Origin: Zingiber officinale
Lineage: Eukaryota; Streptophyta; Magnoliopsida; Zingiberales; Zingiberaceae
Direction: 5' to 3'
DNA length: 64,000 nt
NCBI RefSeq assembly: GCF_018446385.1
Contig: NC_056004.1
Location: forward strand, 24,744,492 to 24,808,491
The notes beneath the pieces were generated by a model. It did not search any database, was not told the origin of the DNA, and saw nothing but the letters and a program-made list of their open reading frames with translations. A program made the position numbers and the translations under genes. Below, piece by piece: positions 10,878-22,800 of the stretch. Each line of letters opens with the position of its first letter. The stretch's first letter is position 1.

Positions 10878-11359
10878 CTATTTTCCAACGCCACAACAAT
10901 ACAGCATGTGTTCCTAGATCCTTTAGTTCAGGGTATTTCCTAGTGATTTCCTGTCTTTCATAAACCATTCTAAAATTTCAAATATGAAAGTAACTGAATG
11001 AGACAAATATTAACTAGTTCTTGGAATTTAACTTTGACAAATTAAATATTGGAAATGATGTTAACTCAAAAAATTGGGGTGGTGAATCAATCTACGAAGG
11101 AGAGCTCACAAACTATTTAAGTAAAAACTTGAATTGGCAAACTATTCAAATCAATTTACTTATGATTGTGAAAAGATCTAGCCAAAAATTCTGATACTAT
11201 GTTACTGAAAATGTTTATCTCAAATAATAGTCCTTCGAAAACATAACTTGACAATAATAAAATTCTCAAACTACTTGCTTTATTGTAATATGGATGAAAA
11301 TTACAATTATAATCAATGGCCTAATTACGACATTTATTAGTAAACTTAAATATGATAAC
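10878..11359. other. AT-rich spacer, nothing recognised
   Basis: Short intergenic stretch between the copia LTR and the Harbinger element. No gene, repeat or RNA signal is visible. Confidence 0.5.
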
Positions 11360-11878
11360 TAAGACCATCTCCAACCACAAACACAATATGTGGTGTAGTT
11401 TTCACACTTAAATGGTGCAATTTTAACCCCAAATATTATTTCAAATCCAACCCACTAATACTATATCACATCAAAAAAGAATATTTATTTTTTTCTTATT
11501 CATAATTTAATTATTAATGTACAGCTTAATTTATTAATATTTTATATGATAATGATTATATTTAAAATTAATACTTCATTGATATTTAATAGGTTAATTT
11601 TTTTAAAAAATTATGCATCCAACTAATATATATTAAAAATTATGATTTTTTAAAAAATTTATTACATAATTATTCAGACATAAATATATTTTTTAAAATA
11701 TTATAAAATCGCACACAATTAGGATAAAATATTTTACTAATTTTTATTTAAAATAAATAATGATACTTAATTGAAAATATAATATTATGAGATTTTAACT
11801 TTTAGAATTATTATATTATTCCTATAAATGCTCTATTAATGCATTTTGAAGGGCAATATGAGCTTCTTTATCTTTAAT

Positions 11879-12558
11879 TTATCTGTATCGAACTAGAAAC
11901 TCTTCAAATCGAGTACTATTATCTACTGCTTGCTCAACATCTGAAGTTGGCACCTTAAAGTATTCTATGATTAGTGCATTTAAATCACGTTCATCTTCAA
12001 TAATCATATTATGTATAATAATATATGATGTCATTATATCATGTAAAATATTTTCCGCCAAAAACGTGAAGGTCCTACAATACTTGCAAAGCGTGATTGA
12101 AGCACGCGAAATGCTCGCTCAACATCCTAACCAAAATTGTAAAGGTCTGAAATGCAGTTGTTATTTTTTGCAAGCTTGACCAACCAAGTCTTCCAAGCCA
12201 ATCTCTTCTCTATATAAAATAGTTGTCATGATTACTAACAGCATCACAGAAACACATAATTAAATAAATTCTGTCCAATTTGAAATCTTCTTCGAAATAT
12301 TTTATCAGTATACAATGCATTTTCGATGAAATTATCATTGAATAGATTATGATCAGCAGCTTCACAATTATGACTAATCCCATTGTGACCAGGAATTGAG
12401 CCTCGATGCATGCTTTGATTGTTTTCTTCGTTGAGATAATTCAAGATAATTTGATTGTTGATAGAAATCACTTGAACGGTCAATTGTTGCCTTGCACCAA
12501 ACTGCCTTGCACCAAACATTTCTGCATAGTTATCATCATCAAAGCTTGAAGATGACAA
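11879..12558 (-). pseudogene. PIF/Harbinger DDE transposase remnant
   Basis: 12558-12244 encodes the N-terminal hallmark (GSIPGHNG..., then DKIFRRRFQIGQNLFNY), matching plant transposon proteins of the PF04827/DDE_4 kind. The central part is missing or scrambled. Near 12140-12062 the minus strand still reads DVERAFRVLQSRFA and VGPSRFW. 12061-11879 gives the C-terminus (MTSYIIIHNMIIEDERD ... FEEFLVRYR). A central deletion and frame changes mean it cannot be active. Confidence 0.85.
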
Positions 12559-12639
12559 ATTTGATGAACCTTTATTGTTATTTATTTTTTGAGATAATTG
12601 AATGAATAAGGTACATGTTGTTTATGGGGTATGTATTTA

Positions 12640-13440
12640 TAATGTGTGTTATATCTACACTTTTTTTTATTTTGTACATATGATGTGACCGAACAATGAA
12701 CACATTTGGACAAAATTGCACAGATAAAGGTGACGTAACTTGACACTAAACACACTTTTTTGTGTGTACAGATTACATGACCTAACAATGAACATATTTA
12801 AATAAAAATGCACAGATGACGTAACACTACAATGACAACATCAAGGCAAGTTGGGCATGTGACATGACTTGGCATTGAACACACATTTTTTAGGTGTAGA
12901 TGATGTAACCTAACAATGAACACATTTGGAGAAAATTATATAGATGATGTGACACAACAATGACAATATTAGGGCAAGTTCGACAGGTGACGTGATCGAC
13001 ACAAAATACACATTTTTTTTAGTGCAGATGACGTGACCTAACACTAAACACATTTGGATAAAATTGCACAGATGATGTAACACAACAATGACAACATCAA
13101 GGCATGTTGGGTAGGTGACGTGACCTGAGGTTGAACACATATTTTTTTATGTGCAGATAACATAGCCTAACAATGAATACATTTAGACAAAATTACATAG
13201 ATGATGTGACATAACAATGCTAACATCGGGCAAGTTGGGTAGGTGACGTCACCTAACACTGAACATATATTTTTGTGTGTGCAAATGACATAACCTAACA
13301 ATGAAGATATTTGGACAAAATTACACAGATGACGTGAAACAACAATGACGACATCAAGGCAAGTTGGGTAGGTGACGTGACCTGACAATTATAACATATG
13401 GACAATGTTATGTAGTTGACGTTACATTACAATGCAAAAA
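12640..13440. repeat. Minisatellite, unit about 125 bp, about six copies
   Basis: A shared block (AAAATTGCACAGATGATGT and variants) recurs near 12711, 12808, 12932, 13055, 13189 and 13317, spacings 97-134 bp. Each unit also carries GACATCAAGGCAAGTTGGG and TGACGTGACCTAACAATGAACAC. The open frames across it are by-products of the repeat. It separates the two genes of the Harbinger element. Confidence 0.8.
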
Positions 13441-13631
13441 TCTAAATCGTTGAACGATTTTCATTCTTATATCTACCCTTGGATCAAAATTTGTATAATT
13501 TTATATTTATATTTTTCCCCCCTATATAATGGTTTACCAGATATTAGTATAACATATTTTATGTCAACAATTTTAAAGATAAACACCTATATCATGTTTA
13601 CCTTCATATTTCACAAAATTCAATCATAGGA

Positions 13632-14567
13632 ATTACCAATCAAAGGATCAATTATGGGCAAGAATTGAGAAAGAGTATCATGCAGATCCAAATTTTGCGC
13701 ATTGTAGTTGTCTGCCAAGATCTTTGTAAAAAAGAATGCTTCTTATGCTTAGAGCAATATCCAAAATGAAAGGTTGCATACGACAAATTGAACATTTGAA
13801 TCCTAATGAAGCATCTGAACAAGATAGTGTAAATTACTGTGCTTATATTTATTTTAGACTATTTAAATTTTATAATCAAAGTCTAAGTTCATTAATAGCA
13901 TTCCCTTCATAATTGATGTTTAATTGTTTTCTTGCAGTTAACTCGTGCCAAAATGCTGTTAGCCAAGACTCGAAATACACAAAGAGTTTCAAATTTGACC
14001 ATGTCTGGAATATTCTCAAAGACATTAAAGAATTTGGCACTTACAATATGGATACTGCAAGCATGAAATCATGATGACAAAATGCTAATACTGGTTCATC
14101 TGAACAATAATTCTCCAAGGAAGAATTTCATAAACCTTCATCTCCTTGTGTGTTTGTTTTTAATCTTAATATCACTGATTCAAATAGAATGCTACTTCTA
14201 ATAAACGACCTCATGGGGGTGAAGAAAGCAAAAATGAAGAAAAAAATTCTAAACAAATTGCAAAGGTAATTAATATTAATGTTGAACTTGTTGAGGCAAT
14301 GACTGCAAATACTGCTACTAATATAAAAATGACAGATACTATGATTTACAAAGAAGAAACTAAAATTTTGTTCAAAAATTTGAACTCGATCTCTAACCCA
14401 ATGCTGCATGAATATATTCGCAATGAACAAATTAGAATTATGCAAAAGAGAATACAAGTCCAGGGATCTCATTCAGTTGCACATCAAAGAGAAGGATCGC
14501 AATCATCTCCAATACAGGGAGAAGGATCACAATTCAATCAAAATCAAGGTGAAGATCAAAAATCTTG
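13632..14567 (+). pseudogene. PIF/Harbinger ORF1 remnant (trihelix/NAM-associated type)
   Basis: Fragments of the accessory protein of plant Harbinger elements can be read in sequence: DQLWARIEKEYHADPNFAH near 13648, MKGCIRQIEHLNPNEASEQD near 13765, KFDHVWNILKDIKEF near 13992, MGVKKAKMKKKI near 14214, and the C-terminus EEETKILFKNLNS-like followed by NEQIRIMQKR (14350-14460). ORF1 is known to carry the DNA-binding activity that recruits the transposase. An intron-like stretch (about 13830-13937, ending TTGCAG) fits normal gene structure. Stops in between show decay. Confidence 0.75.
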
Positions 14568-15153
14568 AATCCTGCGAATGTTTCAACCAATTTCATAATT
14601 ATTTTAGTAGAATAAAGAGTGATTTTCTCGAATATTAATATTATAATATTATTAAAGTAATTTAAAATTTAAAATTTGTATTAGTAATATTTTAATTCAG
14701 TGTCATTACTATTTTTATTTTGTATGTCATTATAATGAGTGATGTATTTTACATTTATGTATATCAAATTTTTTAATATTTTATTATATTTTTTTATGAA
14801 ATTAATGATATAATTTATAAATGTAATTATAATTAAAATATATAAAATTAATTAAAATAAAAAAAATAATAAATTAAATCTTTACAAATATGCATAATAA
14901 AATTAAAATATGCTACTAAATACACTTAATTTAAATTTATAATAAATAATTAATATTACTATAAGTAATGAGGACAAAGAAAATAATAATTATAAATTAA
15001 TTTTTATTTATAATATTTAATAATATTATTATATTTGATTTTATCAATTATATAATATAATAAGATTTTTTTAATAAAAAAGGAGGGCCTACATCTTAGT
15101 GTTATTTCTATACCATATTTGATGTACTAATGTATTAGTTGGAGTTGCTCTAA

Positions 15154-15861
15154 GCTTCATCCTTCTCTCTTCTTCACCTTTTTTTTTTTTTTTTTGTTTC
15201 GATATCTAACACCCAGTGTCATATTTGATCACAAATCGACACTACATTTTTTTTCTGTCACTATGCCAAATTTTTCGGCTGTTGCTAAATCTTTTTCTTC
15301 ATAGTCGCAACATACAGATAATTGAATCAGAGAAAAGTATAAAGCTCTCAAATTAAAACACATTACTAAACTGACAGAAGAAATAAAGCTACTTGTAAAA
15401 AGAAACAACAATATCCAATAATGTGTAATCAACTGATAGAGCTCGTTGTTTGAGATGCGTGATAGCAAAAATACTCAAAAATGATCCATTCATCTCCTTA
15501 GGAAACTCCACAGAAATCAGAATGTTCGAGCCCATACATATTCTCAACTCATGCATCAATTATTTTTTATACTTCGAAATGTCTTCTTTTTATTGAAACG
15601 CATATCTTCAGCTTTACAAGTCACAAGGTCCTTCACAGCCGTTTTTAAAGTTCTTCGTACTAAGTTTGGACGATAATAGCAAGTAATGCGGTAGCATCTC
15701 TGGTTCAGACTATATGACATACAGGACAAAAAATGCAGGAAAAAAAAACTGAAATCAAGCCCAGTGGCATTAGGACATCCATAGTGGAACCTCTTCATGA
15801 GCTCCTTCATTATCATATTTGTGTTATATTAAAAATAAAAAAATCTCACATATCTCTCCAC

Positions 15862-15896
<35 letters not shown>

Positions 15897-16860
15897 CTCA
15901 CCAACTTCTCATGAATCCTAACACTTTGTTATTATATTTTATTTTATATATAAATAAAATTTAAATTGATATATTATCATTAAATAATATTAATAATTAA
16001 TAATTAAATTACATTATTTGAAATAGAAGACCTAAAATAAAAAAAATTATTAACTTTTAAATTTAAATTAAAACAACTATTTTAATTTTTTTTTTTAAAA
16101 AAAGGAAGGACTGGGGTTCCTTCTCTCCCACTACGTCTACAATGGGAGCTCCTATTGTGAATGCTCTCAGTAACAGTGGTGGAACAAGTGCTTCCCAATT
16201 GAGATGGCACGTGGGCGTAAGTAAAAAGGGTTGCTGAGCACGAAAGTACCCACCTTTCCTCATGCCTTAACCTCCTCAAGGACAACACCCTCACTCAGTA
16301 TACTACAGCAACAACGGTCGAAGGTTGAGAAGAGAGCCCAAGACACCAGCGGCTGAGGAGGGAAGGGGAGGGAAGGATGGAGACGGTGAATGATCCCATT
16401 TGGTGAAAGGTGGACTATTGATGGGTTTAAGTAGAGGTTGATTGGAAAAAGATTTAAAACTGGGAAGGAGGAAGACAACCGTCAATAAGTAGGTCAGGGA
16501 TCTCTGGTATAGCTACTTCGATAATCAAGTTAAAATTCTAGGAAGAAGAAGAACAATGGAAAGAGACTCCTTTTATAATAATACTTTTGTGATCTCCACA
16601 TTTAATAAGGCATCGCATCACCGTTAAATAGCATGTCTAATCATCCCTTATTGGCATATCAAAATGGTCACATTGTATATGTGTAATGAGTATCTTGTAT
16701 CTTCATAGAGATACTGTTTCCTTGATTTCTAATAAGTCCAAGTGGGGTAATTAATTACAAAATAGGTCCATGGACCAGGAGGCTTGATGGACCGCTGGTC
16801 GTCTACCCTATTAGTAGGAAGATGAGTCGTAGACAAGGAGTCCAGTTTCCGGTTAGAGGT
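15154..16860. other. Intergenic stretch, AT-rich, with poly-A/T runs
   Basis: No gene is recognised. There is a T-run at about 15178-15196 and an A-run at about 15866-15891. A possible MITE lies at 15772-16169 and is listed separately. The open frames are short and have no recognisable domain. Confidence 0.5.
15772..16169. mobile_element. Possible Harbinger/Tourist-like MITE
   Basis: The left edge reads TTA then GGACATCCATAGTGGAACC. The right edge, on the minus strand, reads GAGCATTCACAATAGGAGC. The two are related inverted ends, and the interior is AT-rich non-coding. The right target copy would be TCA, not TTA, so the match is imperfect. Confidence 0.3.
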
Positions 16861-16904
16861 GACTAGGCCCATATGCAACTGAGTGAGGAGCCATGCTACT
16901 TGGA

Positions 16905-17350
16905 TATATGATTGGCATTAGTCGATCGAGGTGTGATAGAAAGCAGAACCTTGTAAATAGTTGATCAAGGAGCTGAGCTCCGATGATGTCTGAGCAAGGA
17001 GTTGGGCTCTTGGGATGTTCGATCGACATTAGCCGATCAGAGTGTGATGGGAGCATGGCCCTATAAGTAACTAAGCAGGGAGATGAATCTTGATAGTATA
17101 TGAGCAGGGAGTTGAGCTTTGGCATGTCCGATCGACATTAGTTGATCTAAGTGTCATAGAGAGTAGAGTCTCGTAAGTAGCTTATCGGGGAGCTCGACCG
17201 TAATTGATATTTGAGTGGAAGCTGGACCCCTAAGATGTTTGATCAATATTAGTTGATCAAAGTATGATGGAAAGTAAAGCCCTGTAAGTAGTTGAGCGGA
17301 TAGCTGGAACTCGATTGATATATGAACGAAGAGTTGAGCCTCGATTGATA
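16905..17350. repeat. Tandem array, period about 111 bp, four diverged copies
   Basis: GATCGACATTAG and variants start at 16910, 17021, 17130 and 17241. Each copy carries AGTTGAGC/AGCTGGACC and GTGTGATGG blocks in the same order. Arrays of this style are common in plant LTRs, and similar wording (GTAGGTCAG, GATCGG) occurs at 25.1-25.9 kb. I cannot name the family. Confidence 0.65.
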
Positions 17351-18146
17351 TCTGAGAGGACTAGACTGTGCTGGTACGGGAAGAGTGTGTTGATCCCTTG
17401 GCGGTCGGCTAGAGGGGGATGAATATCCCTATAAATAAAAATGAACTTTTTTCGAACTTTACAACTTTATTAAAGCAGACACTTGCATAAAAAAATAAGA
17501 AGTAACTAAAGACAGAGGCACAAACGGAATTACTTGGTTTGCAATCAACGGATTGCTAATCCAAGGAAATTAAAACTCACTAAACTCATTAAAGTCTTCT
17601 TCAGGCGGAGAAGCCTCTTACAACAGTCAAAGCTCACAATTACAAAGCTAAATTTAAATACAATCAATTACAAGTATTAATTTGAGCTTCTAGGATCAGA
17701 GTTATATTTATAACCCTGATCGAGGCACCTGGAAAGGTTCTAGACACTTAGAATGAGATAAAACTTTATCCACGTCGCACCGAATTGCGACAATGCACGT
17801 TTAGATAATCTTTCTGGTCCCGTCGCCTAGAAGGGTTCCGGGTGTTGGACCAGGTTGACACAGCCCACCTGGGCGAGCCACCCAGGGGGCTCCCAGGTGA
17901 TTTGGGCCCCCAGACCAAGTCAACCTGCTTGTTGACTTTTCGATCTGTGCTCTTGCTTCGGTTTCGCTCGCTTGGGTTCGGGACTCCTGCTCCAACTCTG
18001 CTTACTTGGGTGATTCCTGTCATGGGCTCACTCAAACCCATTCTCCGGCCTTCTCGAGCACTTCCGTCGACTCTCTCTCGTGCCGTCCTTCTCGCTAGCT
18101 GCATCCTTTGCTCAATCTCTTGTGCTCCTAAGTTTCTACACACTTA

Positions 18147-18866
18147 CCCTCTGTTTGGATGGGGTGAGCGAAGGTTCATTAACGGAAAGGGAATGGAGGC
18201 GAATAGAAGGAAAAGGAAGAGAAGTAAAATATTTATATTCTACTTGTTTGGAAGGGAGGGAAGGTTTATTGACGTAACATGTGTAATCGTGTTTGGGAGG
18301 AAAATGAGGGTAATGAAGGTTAAATATATAAAATTATAAAATTACCCTCACTTTTATTAAAGACTTACGCGTTCAAAAAACTCAGTGCATCTTACATATA
18401 TTTATTGGTTAAGACTCACACATTCAAATAATTGTAGCTCATTTGTTAAAGTCGGCATCAGCGTCGAAGTCAATGTCGATATTGAAGTCGGTGTCGGTGT
18501 CGAAGTTGGCGTCGGCGTCGGCATCAACGTCAAAGTCGGTATCGACAAAGAAAGAGTGTGAGCGTTGGGCAGTGCAAGTAGGGTGATGCGAGTGTTTTTC
18601 GTCGTGATAAAAAAATATCTAAAATAATGATTTTTAGAATTAATATAATAAAATAAGAATAAACTTGAAATATAATTTTTTTTAATTCCCTTTATCCTTC
18701 CTTACACCCCAAGTCAGGATGTAAAAAATTATTTCATTTTATGGGTAAAGAAAGTTAAAACTTACCCTTCCTTACCTTTTCATTCCGTAGCTCACTTCTT
18801 TTAAATAGGATTTCAAATTTCCCTTCCTTTTCTTTACCTTTCTCTCACCTTCTCCGAAATAGTCCA
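18147..18866. mobile_element. TTA-flanked MITE (Harbinger-like)
   Basis: The left end is TTA (18144-18146) then CCCTCTGTTTGGATGGGGTG; the right end is ...CACCTTCTCCGAAATAGTCCA then TTA (18867-18869). Joining the flanks across one TTA restores the CACACTTAGACA string of the Sirevirus-like LTR, which supports both edges. The inverted ends are diverged. A GTC-rich simple repeat lies inside (18451-18546). No protein is encoded. Confidence 0.6.
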
Positions 18867-18882
18867 TTAGACATATAGTATT

Positions 18883-19101
18883 GACCCCACAGGTCATCCG
18901 AGTTGGTATGTGGTGGGATGCTTGCCACATGAGGTCGCGGGGTCGAAACTCAGGGTAGTCGGGGCGTAAATCCCCGGTCCCTGTGCAACTCACCCCACCT
19001 GCCACATGCTCGCTCAGGATGCTGTGATTTACCTTCCTCATGATGGTCTTGGGTCGGATGCGATGGGGGCGCTGGGGACGAGTAATTTTGCCTTTTGCCA
19101 T
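18883..19101 (+). mobile_element. tRNA-derived SINE with 17-bp target duplication
   Basis: 219 bp flanked by ATTAGACATATAGTATT (18866-18882) and the same sequence with one change (19102-19118). Inside are a box A-like segment (GAGTTGGTATGTGGTGGG, about 18900) and a box B-like GGGGTCGAAACTC (about 18938), spaced as in tRNA genes. Long direct repeats and a tRNA-like head are the signature of SINEs moved by LINE machinery. The 3' end is CCTTTTGCCAT and not a long poly-A. The family name is unknown to me. Confidence 0.8.
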
Positions 19102-19639
19102 ATTAGACATATAATATTAAAATATAACATGATCTAATTTGATTTATTCATATTAAAATTACTATAGATACATAGAGAGGGTATCAAATAGATTATTTAG
19201 ACTTACCTACATTATCTTTGACTGCCACCTGTTCTTGCCAGTCGACGTTTGGACCTCATCTGAGCTCCTCCTAATCCATCATCCGCCGTATCAGTGAATC
19301 TTTCGATCGGAAAACGGTGGAACATACCGGCGCGATGGCTGCGATTCCAGTGGCTGATCAGAGCATAGATCGGCCGGCTTCAACGAGAGAGAGAGAAGGG
19401 GCAAGTGAACGATCTCGTCGACTCAACGACGGTCGATAGATACGATAACTTTTGGGTTTTACCGTCAGTATCAATTTGGAGAGCAAACTAGCACCATTGG
19501 AAGGAAATCCTGTATGTTGTTTGAGACACACGGAAGGAAAGTGCAAATTAATGCTCGGTTGCCGTACGACCGTATGTTCTCTATCCGACGGGTGGATATG
19601 CCCCTGGAGGCCTGGACCCAACATTAGGATTAGGGCGAG

Positions 19640-19899
19640 GTTTAATCATAGACCTAAACGGCAGATACGCCGCTACTTAAAGCGGCCCACTCAACTCTCA
19701 TCGCCGACTCTGCCCTTCTTACTTCCTTTCCGGCTACTTGAGGTAGCGGAGACAATCGTCCTAATTTCTCTATATTACTTCTTTCTGTTTTGATATCTGA
19801 TCAATGCTTTCATCATTTTGGTCGATGGATCGATCAAAATCGGGTTTTGACGTTTTGATATCTTTGGTTGACATGCAGATATCGTCCTCGAAAGGCAAC
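19640..19899 (+). promoter_or_regulatory. Probable promoter and 5' UTR of eIF5A
   Basis: A GGCCCAC site (19683-19690), whose complement contains TGGGCC, resembles the site II motif common in promoters of plant translation genes. Pyrimidine-rich sequence follows. GACATGCAG at 19870-19878 is a good splice acceptor immediately before the short leader, so a 5'-UTR intron is likely; the donor may be GAG|GTAGCGG near 19740. The transcription start cannot be read from sequence. The solo LTR ends only about 500 bp upstream. Confidence 0.5.
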
Positions 19900-22800
19900 A
19901 TGTCGGACGAAGAGCATCATTTTGAGTCGAAGGCAGACGCTGGGGCATCCAAAACCTACCCGCAGCAGGCCGGAACTATCCGCAAGAACGGGTACATCGT
20001 AATCAAGGGAAGAGCGTGCAAGGTTGGCATTAATCAGACTTGTCCTCTTATTTATTGCTTCGATGTCTTTTAATCATGATCGTTTGGAAGCACAACTTAC
20101 TTTTTTTCGGACTTACGGTGCTTTTTATACACAGAATTATCTGTTTTGAGTTTTGTATCTTTTTTTTCCTTTTTTTCCTTTTTTTGTTTGGTTGATTTGC
20201 AGTTAACTTGTAATGCTGGTTGCTTGTCTTATATGGTAGAGGATTGTATTGTTTTCTTTTTTTATTCAAATCAGTAGATGTAACTGATTGTTTTAAGAAA
20301 TTGAAACAACAACAGCTTTTACAATTTTTTCCTTTTTTACTTTTTAATTATGAAGAACGGTTACTTGCATTTCTAGGAGTTACGTTGGTTTAAAGCTTGA
20401 GTGTACCATATAAGTTAATATACAAATCTATCCTAATTATTTAACTACAGAAGAAGGGAATAAGTGTTATAGTTTTCACTCATCCTCTATTTCTTATAGT
20501 CACAGTACGAGAAATTAATAGAATTGGCATAATTACATGATTACCCTTTTAAAATTATATACAAATCTATCCTAATTTATAATATTATGTATAATTACTA
20601 TCACTTAGGCGGTGCCTACACAGCCGAGGCAGTAGGCAGTCACCGCTCAGTCAATGACTATTGTCATTTACAACACTGTCTTCTAGGAATGATCCCAATT
20701 GTTTTTTTTTTTTTACGAATGAGGCTATTCAGCCATATCAATCAAATCAACAATAGATTGACATCTGCATCATGTAGTAATTTTTTCTCAAAAAATGTGG
20801 CTACAATATGCATAGTTACTACCATCAATGAGTCTCTGCAACCATGTGAATTCAATCAAGTGCATACCAAGACAATTTAGGTTTCCCCACACATCCTCTG
20901 CGGGATGTTACCACATGCCTAGTCACATGCATATGCATGTGATTATCAAACAGTAGTGCATCTGATACCACATTTCCACTGCAGAACATTACCTAGTTTT
21001 TATGTGATACTGGTAGCAATAGGGGTGATCATGGATCGGATTGGTTCGGTTATTAGGATAAAAAATTATCTGACCCTACTAGATCAGATAATGTAATATC
21101 AGGACCTACATCCGACCCTATATCCAGCGGTTCTTATGTATCAGATATTCGACGGATTATCAGTTATTTGGATATCCGACCCTATATTTAATGAAATATA
21201 AAATATAAATATAAATATAACAAAAAAATAAAATATTTTAAAATGATAATAGACATTACTCATTATACGTTGTAGCAGCTAATCGGAAATAACTACTACA
21301 ACGTGTAGCAGCTAATCGGAAATAGCTACTACAACGTGTAGCAGCATATCAACAGTAGCTGCTACAACGTATAGCAACTTATCAACACTCAACAGTAGTC
21401 CCTATAAGTAGGGATGATTGCGGATCGGGTTGGTTCGGTTATAGGATAAAAAACTATCCGGCCCTACTAGATCAGATAATGTAATATTAGGACCCTACAT
21501 CCGGCCCTATATCCGGTGGATTATTTTTTTTCGGTTAGGTTCGGGTCGGTATAAGCGGGTTGGTCGATTTGGCGGGTTGACTGCTCACCCCTAGGTAGCA
21601 AGTAACTTGTCTGTTTAGGAACTCCTTTAAAACTTTGGTTTGAAACATTAAAGTACGACGAACTTGGAAGGAAGACTTAAATGTTGCACTATCCTTTAAA
21701 TGACCACATATTTTACTGATTGAATCCGGATCAGTCCTAAACAACACCTCAAAACAGTCTTCAGTATTCATGATGATTACAAAGGATTATACAAAAAAAA
21801 TATATTTGAAAGGAGTAGGATATAGAATTTATTGTGCAACAGATTGAAGGCCAACCTTTTAACAGTACTTTTTACAAAAAATTAAAGTACTCCGCTTATA
21901 TATGTGGAGAATCTTTGCACGAGCATGATTTTTGAAGACATACAAGGCATCTTTAACTCGAGAATTGTCCTTTTTTGTGAAAGAAGTGGATATTTTGTTT
22001 GTTAATATCTGTAACCTTTGGAAATTTGGACATATTTTCTTGCTTGCATATGAGGAAATTGGATGAATTTTAGCAGTTCACTCAGTTCTCACAACAAGAA
22101 TAGCAAATTTATGTGATTATATCATACAAATTCTAAGTTGTCTATTCAATTTATATATTCAGTGATTAGTTATTATTATTTTTCTTTTGTTTACATTGTT
22201 GATTGCTGCACTAGGTTGTTGAAGTTTCAACTTCCAAGACTGGAAAGCATGGTCATGCTAAATGCCACTTTGTAGGTATTGATATCTTCAATGGAAAAAA
22301 ACTAGAAGATATTGTCCCATCTTCTCATAACTGTGATGTACGTGTCTTCAAATTTTCATCTCTATAAGTTTTTTGCCTAAGAATGCTATTGATGTTTTTC
22401 ATTCAATTATAGGTTCCTCATGTCACTCGTACTGATTATCAACTTATCGACATCTCTGAGGATGGATTTGTATGCCGTCACTGTGCTTATTATCTCTTGT
22501 TTAATCTGTTCATTGGTTAAGCTTGAAGTTTTCCTTCTGCAGGTTAGCCTGTTGACTGACAATGGAAGCACCAAGGACGACTTGAAACTCCCAACTGATG
22601 AAGCTTTACTTGCTCAGGTTTTTTGTGCTTGCATTATCAATGTGTTCCTTATTCACTAGCATTGGCCATTTGGTTGGAACTTCTATGAATCTTCTTCACA
22701 AGAGCGCGTCTTATTCTATATTTGTCAATTCTCATCTCATTGCTAATGGCTAGTAGCAATTTTTACCTAGTTTAAACATGGGTTCGTTTGTTTATTTGGA

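Larger units (their letters stand above)
11363..15150. mobile_element. Degenerate two-gene PIF/Harbinger transposon
   Basis: The termini are inverted: GACCATCTCCAAC on the left and, read on the minus strand, GAGCAACTCCAAC on the right (11 of 13 match). The target duplication TAA flanks both ends (11360-11362, 15151-15153), as expected for PIF/Harbinger. Inside are both genes typical of the superfamily, convergently decayed: the DDE transposase on the minus strand (11879-12558) and the Myb/trihelix-like ORF1 on the plus strand (13632-14567). A minisatellite sits between them. Size (3.8 kb) is normal for an autonomous element. Confidence 0.8.
17388..19190 (-). mobile_element. Sirevirus-like solo LTR, interrupted by a MITE and a SINE
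   Basis: 17388-18143 aligns with the LTRs at 58776 and 61226 by landmarks in the same order: GGTCGGCTAGAGGGGG, AACACTTGCATAAA-like, TTCAGGCGGAGAAGCCTC, GTTGACTTTT, CTCCTAAG...CACACTTA. After the two insertions the tail resumes (about 19119-19190: CATGATCTAATTTG, then GGGTATCAAATA, matching GGGGTTTCAACA). No internal region or second LTR is present, so it is a solo LTR or truncated copy, older than the pair at 58-62 kb. Confidence 0.7.

Noticed and set aside
12910-13388. Frames with repeated Cys/His-rich strings
   Set aside because: They are a by-product of the 125-bp minisatellite.
12640-13440. CRISPR-like regular repeat array
   Set aside because: Units are about 125 bp, diverged and contiguous, with no short repeat/unique spacer pattern, and the genome is a plant.
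17842-18339. 165-codon frame
   Set aside because: It runs from a solo LTR across a TTA target site into a MITE, so it joins unrelated DNA.
19452-19793. 113-codon frame upstream of eIF5A
   Set aside because: No recognisable domain, and it covers the presumed promoter and 5' UTR; most likely chance.
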